From an uncultured Litoreibacter sp. (lineage in GTDB: Bacteria > Pseudomonadota > Alphaproteobacteria > Rhodobacterales > Rhodobacteraceae), in the NCBI RefSeq assembly GCF_947501785.1, contig NZ_CANMXB010000001.1:2356001-2420000 (forward strand): 64,000 nt of DNA, written 5' to 3'. The stretch's first letter is position 1. Every line of letters begins with the position of its first letter. This document shows positions 63,945 through 64,000 of this stretch, piece by piece. The notes beneath the pieces were generated by a model. The model saw only the letters and a list, made by a program, of their open reading frames with translations, did not search any database and was not told where the DNA came from. Made by a program: the position numbers and the translations under genes.

Positions 63945-64000
63945 GATCCAGAAGAAGACGGACCCGTGCAGGTCATTGCCTTCGTCTGCGCCGCATCCTG

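Overview
The window looks like a chromosomal segment from a marine alphaproteobacterium of the Rhodobacteraceae (Roseobacter group). Supporting signs are the alphaproteobacterial style of the 5S/23S rRNA genes, a TRAP transporter, a molybdenum CO-dehydrogenase-like operon, a sulfite dehydrogenase with a c-type cytochrome, DUF1127 and LysE-type genes, and many short LysR/MerR/HxlR-controlled clusters. No species is assigned. The window starts inside galE and ends just upstream of a 23S rRNA gene that reads leftwards.

Layout. 0-7.3 kb is an exopolysaccharide locus: the galE end, a cellulose-synthase-like GT2, a secreted GH26-like hydrolase, a small secreted protein, a membrane sulfatase/LtaS-like enzyme and a Sel1-repeat protein. 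7.3-9.1 kb holds a decayed IS110 element. 9.1-13.1 kb is a LysR gene divergent from an overlapping three-gene operon: an NQO1-like reductase, a protein with three RidA domains, and a C45/AAT-type Ntn hydrolase. 13.6-17.1 kb has a patatin-EEP pair and a small membrane protein followed by a LysE exporter. 17.3-19.1 kb encodes a LuxR-type regulator fused to an apparently inactive alpha/beta-hydrolase. 19.5-22.4 kb is an ArsR-hydrolase-BKACE-SDR cassette bracketed by 72-bp direct repeats. 22.7-30 kb is rich in sulfur and redox genes: SnoaL+MerR, azoreductase, rhodanese, a Cx4R phosphatase, SnoaL, LysR, sulfite dehydrogenase, a two-haem cytochrome and DUF302. An ECF sigma/anti-sigma pair follows.

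31-45 kb carries a DUF4153 protein with a two-component system, several small regulators and exporters, a frameshifted PPOX-fold gene, a WYL regulator with candidate operators, a ferric-reductase-like flavoprotein and a DAO-type oxidase. 45.4-49.6 kb is a coxG-S-L-M operon whose large subunit has the form II motif. 50.1-55.5 kb is an orphan type VI secretion cargo module (VgrG, DUF4123 adaptor, SHH-type nuclease toxin, two related immunity candidates, PAAR protein). It lies beside an integrase remnant and tRNA-fMet. 56.1-60.8 kb has a TRAP operon, an unknown protein and an FkbM methyltransferase, lying between tRNA-fMet and 5S rRNA. 60.9-64.0 kb is 5S and 23S rRNA on the minus strand.

Two dispersed repeat types fill many gaps: an approximately 65-85 bp two-hairpin element in at least eight copies, all in the same orientation, and short GC-rich REP-like hairpins. 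The best leads for something new are the VgrG toxin island, the triple-RidA/C45 operon, the LuxR fusion to a hydrolase fold lacking its catalytic residues, and the repeat-bracketed BKACE cassette. Coordinates and family calls come from reading the sequence and recalling motifs; no database search was run.
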